Source: Streptomyces aureus
GTDB lineage: Bacteria; Actinomycetota; Actinomycetes; Streptomycetales; Streptomycetaceae
Direction: 5' to 3'
Assembly: GCF_001418135.1 (NCBI RefSeq)
Contig: NZ_LIPQ01000487.1
Coordinates: forward strand, 1 to 36,690
Length of the DNA: 36,690 nt
The notes beneath the pieces are model-generated. The model did not search any database, was not told the DNA's origin, and saw nothing but the letters and a program-made list of their open reading frames with translations. Both the position numbers and the translations under genes were made by a program. Shown here piece by piece: positions 23,729 to 31,968 of this stretch. Position 1 is the first letter of the stretch. Every line of letters begins with the position of its first letter.

Positions 23729-24709
23729 GTGCGCCGCCGAGCCAGCCTCGTCCTCCTCGCCCTCGCCGTCTTCTGCGTCGCGATGGCCCCGACCCTGCGC
23801 TGGTACGCCTTCCCCCGCCTGGCGAAGATCCCGCCGAACCAGTACCAGGAGACCGTCCTGGAGGCGCAGCCCGCGACCCTGCTCAACTACTCCACCCTCA
23901 AGGCGGAGAAGGTCGACAAGATCACGATCATCCAGACCCTCAAGGGCAACGTGGAGGAGTCGCGGCGCATCGAACGCGACGCCGGGCGGGACGTCGTCGT
24001 CTGGGACGCCCTCGCCTACATCACGGGCCCCGACGGAAAGATGGTCTCCAAGGTCCCCGAGCGGTACATCTTCGACGCCCACACCCAGGACCCCGTCAAC
24101 GCCACCGGCGAATCCGTCGACGGCGACCCGGTCCGGCGCGAGGGCATCGAGTTCAAGTGGCCCTTCCTCACCGAGAAGCGGGACTACCAGTACTTCGACG
24201 CCCAGACCCGCACCTCGTCCCCCATCCACTACAAGGGCACCCGCACCTTCCGGGGCATGGAGGTCTACTACTTCGAGCAGACCATCCCCTGGACCAAGGT
24301 CCCCATGCCCAAGGCCATGCCGGTCAAGATCCCCCCGGAGGTCATCGCCCAATCCGGACTCACCCGCTGGTACACCACCAAGCGGATGTTCTGGATCGAG
24401 CCCGTCACCGGCGCCCCCGTCAACGGCGAGGAGATCCACAAGGAGGAGCTCCGCAACGCCAAGGCGCTGATGGGCGTCGACACCCTCACCGTCTTCGAGG
24501 GTCATGTGAAGATGCGCGAGGACTACATCGAGAGCGTCGGCGAGATGGTCGCCTCGAACCGCCTCACGGTCCTCCTCCTCGTCTCCTACGTCCCCTGGAG
24601 CCTGACCTTCCTCGCACTGCTCCTCCTCGCCCTCGCGCTCTGGCTGGAGGCCCGCTCCCGCCGTCCGGCAACGGAACCCGCCGCCGCACCGGTCACGTCT
24701 CCCGTCTGA
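23729..24709 (+). CDS. DUF3068 (PorA-family) domain protein
   Basis: This 326-aa protein has an N-terminal membrane anchor (LVLLALAVFCVAMAPTLRWY), a large extracytoplasmic DUF3068 domain (about 30-275) and a C-terminal transmembrane helix (VLLLVSYVPWSLTFLALLLL) ending in a short tail. In this family two anchors frame an external beta-rich domain. Some actinobacterial relatives are labelled PorA-family, but no pore activity should be assumed here. The GTG at 23729 follows GGGGG. It is next to the 46-aa membrane peptide and its 3' end overlaps the 3' end of hrpB by 17 bp. Confidence 0.82.
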   Translation: MRRRASLVLLALAVFCVAMAPTLRWYAFPRLAKIPPNQYQETVLEAQPATLLNYSTLKAEKVDKITIIQTLKGNVEESRRIERDAGRDVVVWDALAYITGPDGKMVSKVPERYIFDAHTQDPVNATGESVDGDPVRREGIEFKWPFLTEKRDYQYFDAQTRTSSPIHYKGTRTFRGMEVYYFEQTIPWTKVPMPKAMPVKIPPEVIAQSGLTRWYTTKRMFWIEPVTGAPVNGEEIHKEELRNAKALMGVDTLTVFEGHVKMREDYIESVGEMVASNRLTVLLLVSYVPWSLTFLALLLLALALWLEARSRRPATEPAAAPVTSPV

Positions 24710-27365
24710 GCCGCGCGCTCGTGAACCGGGTCGCCTCCGCCGCGGAGGGGTCCTCGGGCCACGGATGCTTCGGGTACCGCCCTCTCAGCTCCGCCCGCAC
24801 GGACCGGTAGCCGTCCCGCCAGAACGACGCCAGGTCGGCGGTGACAGCCGCCGGCCGCCCGGCCGGGGAGAGGAGGTGGACGAGCACCGGGACCCCCGCC
24901 ACCCGAGGAGTCTCAGCGAGCCCGAACATCTCCTGGAGCTTCACGGCGAGCACCGGCCGCTCCGCGCCGTATTCGACCCGGATCCTCGACCCGCTGGGCA
25001 CCTCGATCCGCTCGGGCGCCAGCTCCCCCAGCCGGCCCGCCTCGCCCGACGCCCACGGCAACAGCCGCCGCAGGGCCTCACCGGCGTCGATCCGCCCCAG
25101 GTCGGCGCGCCGCGCGGCCCGCGACAGCTCCGGCTCCAGCCACTCCCCGGCCCGCTCGACCAGCGCCTCGTCCGCCACGTCCGGCCAGGGTTCCCCCACC
25201 TCACGGTGCAGGAAGGCGAGCCGGGCGCGCAGCTCCCCGGCCTCCCGGCTCCACCGCAGCAGCCCGGGCCCCTCGCGCCGCAGCCCGTCGAGCAGCGCCT
25301 CCCGCACGAGCGCGGGATCCGCCTTCGCCCCCAGCGGCCGGACCGTCAGCTCGACCGCGCCGAGCCGGTCCACCGACCGCGCGACCACGTCCCCGTCCTC
25401 CCAGCGGACCTCCTCGCCGGTGGACCGCAGATGCCCGGCCGCCCGCCCCGCCATGTCCTCGTCCACCACGGCCGCCAGCCGCACCCGCGCCGTCGCGTCC
25501 CGAGCCGTACGGTCCGCCACCGCCACGGCCAGCCACGGGGTGGCCCGCAGCCCGGAACCCTCACCGAGCCGGGCACCGCTCCCCGACACCATCAGATAGC
25601 CGCCCTGCTCCCGCGCCCTCGCCACCCGCTCGGGAAAGGCGAGCGCCGTCACCAGACCGGCCACCGCGTCGTCCCCGGTCGCGGGCCCCGCCGAAGCCCC
25701 GGCGACAGCGGGCCCCGCCGATACCCCGGCGACAGCGAGGTGCGCCGAAGCCCCCGAACTCGCCGAGGGTGCCGAAGTCGCCGAAGCCCCCGAACGTGCC
25801 GAAGTCGCCGAAGCCCCCGAGGCGCCACCGCCCACCGCCTCCGTCGCCGACCGCTCCAGTCGGCGGGCCTCCGCCTTCCAGCGGGCGCCGTACCCGTCGG
25901 CACCCCGGCGGGCGGTGCGCCAGGCCGCCGCCAGGTCGTCCCCGTAGTCGCGCGGCGGCTCCTCGCTGAGCAGCGCCACCACCTCCGCCGCCCGCCGCAC
26001 CCCGACCTCCGGCGCACCGTCCAGGAGCGCGCGGCCGAGCCGGGGATGGAGACCGAGCCGGGACATCCGTACCCCGCGGTCGGTGGCCCGCCCCGCTCCG
26101 TCCACGGCTCCGATCGAGCCGAGGACCGAACGGGCCGCCGCCATCGCCCCGGCGGGCGGCACGTCGAGGAGCGCGAGCCCCTCCGCCGTCGGGTCGCCCC
26201 AGCAGGCCGCCCGCAGGGCGAAGTCCGCCAGGTCGGCGACCTTGATCTCCGGCGACGGGAAACGCGGCCTGCCCCCGTCGTTCGCCTCCGCCCAGCAGCG
26301 GTAGACGATCCCGAAGGCCTCACGGCCCGCCCGGCCCATGCGCTGGGTCGCGGTCGCCTCCGAGACCGTCACCGTCGCCAGCGAGCCAAGACCGCGGGCG
26401 TGGTCCATACGCGGTTCACGGGCCAGTCCCGAGTCCACGACGATCCGCACCCCCGGCACCGTCAGGCTGGACTCCGCCACCGAGGTCGCGAGCACCACCC
26501 GCCGCCGCCCACCCGGCTCCGTACCGCGCAGCACCGCGTCCTGCACCGCCGCCGGCGCCCGCCCGTGCAGCTGGAGCACCTCCGCGTCGACATCGGCCAG
26601 CATCCCGGCCGTCCGGGCGATCTCCCCCGTGCCCGGAAGGAAACAGAGGACGTCCCCCTCGTGGCGCTCCAGCGCGAGCCGGACGGTCGCGGCGACGTGC
26701 CGAAGCAGCGCCGGATCCACCCAGGTGCCGTGGGCCGGCCGGATGCCCGACGGCGGCGCCTCGAAGAAGACCCGGCAGCCGTGCCCCTCGCCCCTGCTCC
26801 ACACCACCGGCGCGGGCCCGCCGCCGTCCAGGACCGTCAGGAGATCCGCCCAGGCCGCGGCGTCGCTCGTCGCCGACGCGGCGATCAGCCTCAGCTCCGG
26901 CCGCAGGGTGGCCCGCACGTCCACGAGGAAGGCCATCGCCGTGTCGGCGTCCAGATGCCGCTCGTGGCACTCGTCGAGCAGCACCACGTCGACACCCGCC
27001 AGCTCCGGATCGCGCTGGAGGCGCTGGAGCAGAATGCCCGTGGTCACCACTTCGACCCGCGTCGAGGGGCCGGTGCGCCGCTCGCCGCGCACCGAGAAGC
27101 CGACCGTGCCGCCGGCCTCCTCGCCGAGCAGCCACGCCATCCGCCGGGCCGCCGCCCGCACCGCCATCCGCCGCGGTTCGGCCACCAGGACCCGACGCCG
27201 CGGTCCCTCTCCTATGAGACCCGCGAGCGCGAGCGGCACCAGCGTCGTCTTGCCGGTGCCGGGAGGCGCGGACAACACGGCCGTACCGCGCCGGTCGAGC
27301 GCGGCGAGCAGCTCGGGGACGGAATGGCGGACGGGGAGACGGTCGAGTGCGTCGTTTCGGATCAC
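24693..27365 (-). CDS. hrpB: ATP-dependent helicase HrpB
   Basis: This 890-aa DExH-box helicase of the HrpA/HrpB group starts with APPGTGKTT (Walker A lysine at 39), then DECH at 131-134 and the ASATSD segment, the two RecA-like domains. The HA2/winged-helix and HrpB C-terminal domains follow, ending ELRGRYPKHPWPEDP and FTSARLR. Residues about 508-562 are a low-complexity Ala/Ser/Gly insertion encoded by a 27-bp tandem repeat. The GTG at 27365 begins the conserved sequence; its ribosome site is weak. RNA-dependent ATPase activity is expected, but the cellular role in Streptomyces is unclear. It lies 81 bp after a terminator-bearing methyltransferase gene and probably has its own promoter. Confidence 0.92.
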   Translation of the reverse strand: MIRNDALDRLPVRHSVPELLAALDRRGTAVLSAPPGTGKTTLVPLALAGLIGEGPRRRVLVAEPRRMAVRAAARRMAWLLGEEAGGTVGFSVRGERRTGPSTRVEVVTTGILLQRLQRDPELAGVDVVLLDECHERHLDADTAMAFLVDVRATLRPELRLIAASATSDAAAWADLLTVLDGGGPAPVVWSRGEGHGCRVFFEAPPSGIRPAHGTWVDPALLRHVAATVRLALERHEGDVLCFLPGTGEIARTAGMLADVDAEVLQLHGRAPAAVQDAVLRGTEPGGRRRVVLATSVAESSLTVPGVRIVVDSGLAREPRMDHARGLGSLATVTVSEATATQRMGRAGREAFGIVYRCWAEANDGGRPRFPSPEIKVADLADFALRAACWGDPTAEGLALLDVPPAGAMAAARSVLGSIGAVDGAGRATDRGVRMSRLGLHPRLGRALLDGAPEVGVRRAAEVVALLSEEPPRDYGDDLAAAWRTARRGADGYGARWKAEARRLERSATEAVGGGASGASATSARSGASATSAPSASSGASAHLAVAGVSAGPAVAGASAGPATGDDAVAGLVTALAFPERVARAREQGGYLMVSGSGARLGEGSGLRATPWLAVAVADRTARDATARVRLAAVVDEDMAGRAAGHLRSTGEEVRWEDGDVVARSVDRLGAVELTVRPLGAKADPALVREALLDGLRREGPGLLRWSREAGELRARLAFLHREVGEPWPDVADEALVERAGEWLEPELSRAARRADLGRIDAGEALRRLLPWASGEAGRLGELAPERIEVPSGSRIRVEYGAERPVLAVKLQEMFGLAETPRVAGVPVLVHLLSPAGRPAAVTADLASFWRDGYRSVRAELRGRYPKHPWPEDPSAAEATRFTSARLRRET
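25684..25824. repeat. 27-bp in-frame minisatellite inside hrpB
   Basis: Two 27-bp units (25684-25710 and 25711-25737) differ at only two bases. After 6 bp, three more 27-bp units (25744-25770, 25771-25797, 25798-25824) share the core GCCGAAGTCGCCGAAGC, the first being more diverged. Because 27 is a multiple of three the protein frame is kept, producing nine-residue Ala/Ser/Gly repeats. Confidence 0.85.
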
Positions 27366-27389
27366 GCACTCAGTCTCGTACGCGACGCG

Positions 27390-27424
27390 AAAAAGGTGGG
27401 CCCCGTTGTCCACAGGACCCACCT
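27390..27424 (-). terminator. Intrinsic terminator with a U-tract after the methyltransferase gene
   Basis: On the minus strand AGGTGGG (27424-27418) pairs with CCCACCT (27400-27394) and further GC pairs extend the stem. It is followed immediately by five T (27394-27390 read on the minus strand). The U-tract makes it a textbook intrinsic terminator, which is unusual in this GC range. Confidence 0.8.
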
Positions 27425-27446
27425 GTTCATAGGAAAATCGGTGTCG

Positions 27447-28286
27447 CTACTCCGTGCGCTCGCAGACGAAGATCGCCGTGCCCGGGATCAGATTCCCCCG
27501 CAGCGGGGACCAGCCGCCCCACTCCTGGCTGTTCCACTCCGGCCACTCCGGCTCGACCAGGTCGAGCAGGTGGAAGCCGCCGGCCACCACGTCCCGCACC
27601 CGGTCGCCGATCGTCCGGTGGTGCTCCACGTACACCGCCCGCCCCTGCTCGTCCTGCTCCACATAAGGGGTGCGGTCGAAATAGGAGGCCGCGATCGAGA
27701 GGCCCTCGGGGCCGGGCTCGTCCGGGAACGCCCAGCGGATCGGATGCGTCACCGAGAAGACCCACCGGCCGCCGGGCCGCAGCACCCGCCGCACCTCCCG
27801 GAACACCTTCACCGGGTCGGCGACGAACGGCACCGCGCCGTACGCCGAGCACGCCAGGTCGAAGGAGCCGTCCTTGAAGGGCAGGGCCCCGGCGTCGGCC
27901 TCCACCAGCGGCACGTCCCCGCCGATCCGCAGGGCGTGCTGGAGCTGGCGGTGCGAGAGGTCGAGGGCCACCGGCCGCGCCCCCTGCGCCGCCAGCCAGC
28001 GCGAGCACTGCGCCGCGCCCGCCCCGATCTCCAGAACGTCGAGGCCCTTCAGCGAGGCGGCCGGCCCGAGGAGCCCGGCCTCGGCCTCGTCGAGCCCCTC
28101 CGGGCCCCAGACGAACCGGTCGTCGCCCAGGAACGATCCGTGATCGTTCTGGTACTCGTCGGCGTTCCTGTCCCACCAGCCGCGGCTCGCCCGGCTGCTC
28201 TCCGCGTCCCCCGCGTCACGCCGGGTCGCCTCGGCCTCCTCCTCGGCCGAGTCGGAGGGGACTTCGTGTTCGTACTCTTGGTTCAT
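27447..28286 (-). CDS. Class I SAM-dependent methyltransferase
   Basis: This 279-aa protein starts with a charged leader (residues 1-35) that has no known domain. It continues with a UbiE/Methyltransf_11-type Rossmann fold: motif I VLEIGAGAAQ (84-93), the acidic residue after beta-2 in VALDLSHRQL, and the post-motif segment VFREVRRVLRPGGRWVFSVT. The substrate is not recognisable and a small-molecule target is most likely. The ATG at 28286 has a weak GGCGAG-like site. It is divergent from rpsA across a 346-bp spacer and ends in a U-tract terminator, so it is probably monocistronic. Confidence 0.88.
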   Translation of the reverse strand: MNQEYEHEVPSDSAEEEAEATRRDAGDAESSRASRGWWDRNADEYQNDHGSFLGDDRFVWGPEGLDEAEAGLLGPAASLKGLDVLEIGAGAAQCSRWLAAQGARPVALDLSHRQLQHALRIGGDVPLVEADAGALPFKDGSFDLACSAYGAVPFVADPVKVFREVRRVLRPGGRWVFSVTHPIRWAFPDEPGPEGLSIAASYFDRTPYVEQDEQGRAVYVEHHRTIGDRVRDVVAGGFHLLDLVEPEWPEWNSQEWGGWSPLRGNLIPGTAIFVCERTE

Positions 28287-28407
28287 CTCGCCCGCCGATG
28301 TAGTTTGCGCTCAGTGCCGCTGTGCGCGGATCCCGCCGATGAGGCGTGGAAGGACACAAGTTGGTGCCGGAGTTGAGGGGATCTGCCCCGGGTGCGCGCT
28401 TCGCGCA

Positions 28408-28436
28408 TTGACCCTGTCCGGCCGCCCCCGTATGCT
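28408..28436 (+). promoter_or_regulatory. rpsA promoter (-35 / -10)
   Basis: TTGACC (28408-28413) and TATGCT (28431-28436) are separated by exactly 17 bp, an excellent match to the vegetative sigma (HrdB) consensus. Transcription should start near 28443, about 190 nt before the rpsA ATG. The stretch from 28287 to 28407 holds no recognisable gene and presumably serves the divergent methyltransferase promoter. Confidence 0.85.
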
Positions 28437-28442
28437 AAAGGT

Positions 28443-28632
28443 TGCGCTGCGGGCCTGCGCGCCTCAGACGGAGCAGGCCGCGCTCGTACCTGTTGTATGT
28501 CCCCTCGGTTTTCGAGGCTCCTCCCGTTCGCGGGAAGGGGGCCTCATTGGCTGTCCGGCTTCTTGGTGCGATACGGGCTCTCGGCGTAGCAGTACCTACG
28601 ACTTTCTGTCCGTAACCGGAGCCCTTTCCCAC
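28443..28632 (+). promoter_or_regulatory. rpsA 5' leader with UUCG hairpin (possible autoregulatory element)
   Basis: The roughly 190-nt untranslated leader contains a strong hairpin (28514-28545): GAGGC pairs with GCCTC outside and TCCCG with CGGGA inside, closed by a TTCG tetraloop. A Shine-Dalgarno-like GGAG lies about 11 nt before the ATG. S1 is known to repress its own translation in enteric bacteria, so a similar role is plausible, but no conserved riboswitch was recognised. Confidence 0.55.
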
Positions 28633-30147
28633 ATGACGAGCAGCACCGAGACCACCGCCACCAGCACCACCCCGCAGGTTGCGGTCAACGACATCGGTAA
28701 CGAGGAAGCCTTCCTCGCCGCGATCGACGAGACGATCAAGTACTTCAACGACGGCGACATCGTCGACGGCGTCATCGTGAAGGTCGACCGGGACGAGGTC
28801 CTGCTCGACATCGGTTACAAGACCGAAGGTGTCATCCCGAGCCGCGAGCTCTCGATCAAGCACGACGTCGACCCGAACGAGGTCGTCAAGGTCGGCGACG
28901 AGATCGAGGCCCTGGTTCTCCAGAAGGAGGACAAGGAAGGCCGCCTGATCCTCTCGAAGAAGCGTGCCCAGTACGAGCGCGCCTGGGGCACCATCGAGAA
29001 GATCAAGGAAGAGGACGGCATCGTCACCGGTACCGTCATCGAGGTCGTCAAGGGTGGTCTCATCCTCGACATCGGCCTCCGTGGCTTCCTGCCGGCCTCC
29101 CTCGTCGAGATGCGTCGCGTCCGCGACCTCCAGCCCTACGTGGGCAAGGAGCTCGAGGCGAAGATCATCGAGCTGGACAAGAACCGCAACAACGTGGTCC
29201 TGTCCCGCCGTGCCTGGCTGGAGCAGACCCAGTCCGAGGTTCGCCAGACCTTCCTCACGACCCTCCAGAAGGGTCAGGTCCGCTCCGGCGTCGTGTCCTC
29301 GATCGTCAACTTCGGTGCCTTCGTGGACCTGGGTGGCGTCGACGGCCTCGTGCACGTCTCCGAGCTCTCCTGGAAGCACATCGACCACCCCTCCGAGGTT
29401 GTCGAGGTCGGCCAGGAGGTCACCGTCGAGGTTCTCGACGTCGACATGGACCGCGAGCGTGTCTCCCTGTCGCTGAAGGCGACGCAGGAGGACCCGTGGC
29501 AGCAGTTCGCCCGGACCCACCAGATCGGTCAGGTCGTCCCGGGTAAGGTCACCAAGCTGGTTCCGTTCGGTGCGTTCGTCCGCGTGGACGAGGGCATCGA
29601 GGGTCTGGTCCACATCTCCGAGCTGGCCGAGCGCCACGTGGAGATCCCGGAGCAGGTCGTCCAGGTCAACGACGAGATCTTCGTCAAGGTCATCGACATC
29701 GACCTCGAGCGTCGTCGCATCAGCCTCTCGCTGAAGCAGGCCAACGAGTCCTTCGGTGCCGACCCGGCCTCGGTCGAGTTCGACCCGACCCTGTACGGCA
29801 TGGCCGCGTCCTACGACGACCAGGGCAACTACATCTACCCCGAGGGCTTCGACCCCGAGACCAACGACTGGCTCGAGGGCTTCGAGACCCAGCGCGAGGC
29901 CTGGGAGACCCAGTACGCCGAGGCGCAGGCTCGTTTCGAGCAGCACCAGGCTCAGGTCATCAAGTCCCGCGAGGCCGACGAGGCCGCCGCTGCCGAGGGC
30001 GCTGCCGCCCCGGCCGCCGGTGGCAACGCCGGTGCGGGCATCTCGGGTGGTTCGTACTCCTCGGAGTCGGACGACAACTCCGGCGCCCTGGCGTCGGACG
30101 AGGCGCTCGCCGCCCTCCGCGAGAAGCTCGCCGGCGGCCAGAGCTGA
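28633..30147 (+). CDS. rpsA: 30S ribosomal protein S1
   Basis: This 504-aa actinobacterial S1 carries four S1/OB-fold RNA-binding repeats (about residues 36-107, 122-191, 207-277 and 293-364) instead of the six in enteric S1. An acidic, Ala/Gly/Ser-rich C-terminal region to 504 is probably flexible. Signature stretches are GDIVDGVIVKVDRDEVLLDI, NFGAFVDLGGVDGLVHVSEL and FGAFVRVDEGIEGLVHISEL. It binds mRNA on the 30S subunit and helps start translation. The ATG at 28633 begins MTSSTETT. The codon mix here includes more CGT/GGT/GTT than in neighbouring genes, in line with very high expression. It has a consensus promoter, a long leader and a strong terminator, so it appears monocistronic. Confidence 0.98.
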   Translation: MTSSTETTATSTTPQVAVNDIGNEEAFLAAIDETIKYFNDGDIVDGVIVKVDRDEVLLDIGYKTEGVIPSRELSIKHDVDPNEVVKVGDEIEALVLQKEDKEGRLILSKKRAQYERAWGTIEKIKEEDGIVTGTVIEVVKGGLILDIGLRGFLPASLVEMRRVRDLQPYVGKELEAKIIELDKNRNNVVLSRRAWLEQTQSEVRQTFLTTLQKGQVRSGVVSSIVNFGAFVDLGGVDGLVHVSELSWKHIDHPSEVVEVGQEVTVEVLDVDMDRERVSLSLKATQEDPWQQFARTHQIGQVVPGKVTKLVPFGAFVRVDEGIEGLVHISELAERHVEIPEQVVQVNDEIFVKVIDIDLERRRISLSLKQANESFGADPASVEFDPTLYGMAASYDDQGNYIYPEGFDPETNDWLEGFETQREAWETQYAEAQARFEQHQAQVIKSREADEAAAAEGAAAPAAGGNAGAGISGGSYSSESDDNSGALASDEALAALREKLAGGQS

Positions 30148-30182
30148 ACAGGCTCTCCGCTGAGCGCTAGCCGCTAGCGAAT

Positions 30183-30216
30183 CGAGGCCCGCTTCCCTTC
30201 GGGGGAGCGGGCCTCG
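30183..30216 (+). terminator. rpsA terminator
   Basis: CGAGGCCCGCTTCCC (30183-30197) pairs with 30202-30216 around a TTCG tetraloop: 15 bp with one wobble. It lies 36 bp after the rpsA stop. Confidence 0.9.
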
Positions 30217-30266
30217 GTCGTGCTCGGGGGCCTTCCGCGCCCCTCCTCCCCGCCCGAAGACCCACG

Positions 30267-30293
30267 CCCGTACGGAAGATCGCGCCGTACGGG
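30267..30293. promoter_or_regulatory. Perfect 9-bp-arm dyad upstream of the PAC2 gene
   Basis: CCCGTACGG (30267-30275) and CCGTACGGG (30285-30293) are exact inverted copies separated by 9 nt, and each arm contains the self-complementary CCGTACGG. It lies 55 bp before the PAC2 start. A dimeric repressor site or an mRNA hairpin are both possible. Confidence 0.4.
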
Positions 30294-30348
30294 AATGGCG
30301 TTGCCGCGCGAGACGTTTCCAGAGAGAACACGAGGAGGAGCGGTAATC

Positions 30349-31287
30349 GTGCTTGATCCCCAGGATTTGTACGAATGGGACGCCAAGGGCCTGGCTGTCG
30401 TCGACCTGGCACTGGCGCAGGAGTCGGCCGGGCTGGTCATGCTGTACCACTTCGACGGCTACATCGACGCGGGCGAGACCGGTGAGCAGATCATCGACGG
30501 CCTGCTCGACACCCTGCCCCACCAGCTCGTGGCCCGCTTCGACCACGACCGGCTCGTGGACTACCGCGCCCGTCGCCCGCTGCTGACCTTCCGGCGCGAC
30601 CGCTGGACCGCGTACGAGACCCCGTCCATCGAGGTCCGCCTCGTCCAGGACGCCACCGGAGCCCCCTTCCTCGTCCTCTCCGGCCCGGAGCCGGACGTCG
30701 AGTGGGAGCGGTTCGCCGCCGCCGTCCGGCAGATCATCGAGCGCCTCGGCGTGCGCCTCTCCGTGAACTTCCACGGCATCCCCATGGGAGTGCCGCACAC
30801 CCGGCCCGTCGGCCTCACCCCGCACGGCAGCCGTACCGACCTCATGCCGGGCCACCGCAGCCCCTTCGACGAGGCGCAGGTCCCCGGCAGCGCGGAGGCC
30901 CTCGTCGAGTACCGGCTCACCGAGTCCGGCCACGACACCCTCGGTGTCGCCGCGCACGTCCCGCACTACGTCGCCCGCTCCCCGTACCCGGACGCGGCGC
31001 TGACCGCGCTGGAGGCCGTGACGGCCGCCACCGGCCTGGTCCTCCCCGCGGTCGCGCACTCGCTGCGGACCGAGGCCCGTCGCACCCAGACCGAGATCGA
31101 CCGCCAGATCGGCGAGGGCGACGAGGAGCTGGTCGCGCTCGTGCAGGGCCTTGAGCACCAGTACGACGCGGCGGCCGGCGCCGAGACGCGCGGCAGCCTG
31201 GTCGCCGAGCCCGTCGACCTGCCGTCGGCGGACGAGCTGGGCCGCGAGTTCGAGCGCTTCCTCGCCGAGCGGGAGGGTGACTCCTGA
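30349..31287 (+). CDS. PAC2 family protein
   Basis: This 312-aa protein is dominated by a PAC2 domain (about residues 20-230), seen in the opening [20 protein letters not shown], the [17 protein letters not shown] segment, and [23 protein letters not shown]2 proteins relate to proteasome assembly chaperones. In actinobacteria the family's exact role is unsettled, though proteasome-linked functions are suspected because these bacteria have proteasomes. The C-terminal third is helical and charged. The GTG at 30349 follows GAGGAGGAG (30332-30340). It is downstream of rpsA but separated by a terminator, and upstream of coaE by 31 bp. Confidence 0.85.
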   Translation: MLDPQDLYEWDAKGLAVVDLALAQESAGLVMLYHFDGYIDAGETGEQIIDGLLDTLPHQLVARFDHDRLVDYRARRPLLTFRRDRWTAYETPSIEVRLVQDATGAPFLVLSGPEPDVEWERFAAAVRQIIERLGVRLSVNFHGIPMGVPHTRPVGLTPHGSRTDLMPGHRSPFDEAQVPGSAEALVEYRLTESGHDTLGVAAHVPHYVARSPYPDAALTALEAVTAATGLVLPAVAHSLRTEARRTQTEIDRQIGEGDEELVALVQGLEHQYDAAAGAETRGSLVAEPVDLPSADELGREFERFLAEREGDS

Positions 31288-31305
31288 CCCGCCCGGGGCA
31301 GGCCC

Positions 31306-31311
31306 TAAGCT
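31306..31311 (+). promoter_or_regulatory. Candidate -10 element for a leaderless coaE transcript
   Basis: TAAGCT (TANNNT type) ends 7 nt before the coaE ATG, and CTGACC (31284-31289) lies 16 bp upstream as a possible -35. There is no Shine-Dalgarno before the ATG, fitting a leaderless start. CoaE could also be translated from PAC2 read-through mRNA. Confidence 0.45.
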
Positions 31312-31318
31312 GCCGCTC

Positions 31319-31921
31319 ATGCTGAAGGTGGGCCTGACCGGCGGGATCGGCGCCGGCAAGAGCGAAGTGTCACGGCTGCTCGTCTCGTACGGAGCCGTGC
31401 TGATCGACGCGGACCGGATCGCCCGCGAGGTCGTCGAGCCCGGCACACCGGGGCTCGCGGCCGTCGTGGAGGCCTTCGGCGAGGACGTCCTCACCGCGGA
31501 GGGGACGCTCGACCGGCCGAAGCTCGGCTCCATCGTGTTCGCCGACCCGGACCGTCTCGCCGCCCTCAACGCCATCGTGCACCCGCTGGTCGGGGCCCGG
31601 TCGGCGGAGCTGGAGAGCCGGGCGGGCACGGGGGACGTCGTCGTCCACGACGTACCCCTGCTCACCGAGAACGGGCTGGCGCCGCTGTACGACCTGGTCG
31701 TGGTCGTCGACGCCTCCCCGGAGACCCAGCTCGACCGGCTCGTACGGCTCCGGGGCATGGCCGAGTCCGAGGCACGGGCCCGGATGTCGGCCCAGGCCAC
31801 GCGTGCGCGGCGGCTGGCCGTCGCGGATCTCGTGATCGACAACGACGGGCCGCTCGACGCGCTCGAACCGCAGGTGCGGAAGGTCTGGGACGAGCTGGAG
31901 CGCCGCGCTTCGGTGGAATGA
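31319..31921 (+). CDS. coaE: Dephospho-CoA kinase
   Basis: This 200-aa cytoplasmic kinase performs the final step of coenzyme A synthesis, phosphorylating the 3'-hydroxyl of dephospho-CoA with ATP. The P-loop GGIGAGKS is at residues 8-15. It is followed by DADRIAREV (the conserved DAD segment), [25 protein letters not shown] and the lid segment [11 protein letters not shown]. It matches typical bacterial length; the mycobacterial enzyme is a longer fusion. The ATG at 31319 lacks a Shine-Dalgarno but follows a -10-like hexamer. It is transcribed with or just after the PAC2 gene, and the rpsA-coaE order is conserved in actinobacteria. Confidence 0.96.
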   Translation: MLKVGLTGGIGAGKSEVSRLLVSYGAVLIDADRIAREVVEPGTPGLAAVVEAFGEDVLTAEGTLDRPKLGSIVFADPDRLAALNAIVHPLVGARSAELESRAGTGDVVVHDVPLLTENGLAPLYDLVVVVDASPETQLDRLVRLRGMAESEARARMSAQATRARRLAVADLVIDNDGPLDALEPQVRKVWDELERRASVE

Positions 31922-31968
31922 GGGTGCCGGGTCCGGTGTTCAACCACCGGATCGAGGGGAAGGATGCC

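Noticed and set aside
24765..28376. A 1203-codon plus-strand frame across hrpB and the methyltransferase
   Set aside because: Arg/Pro/Gly/His-rich shadow of genes with clear motifs.
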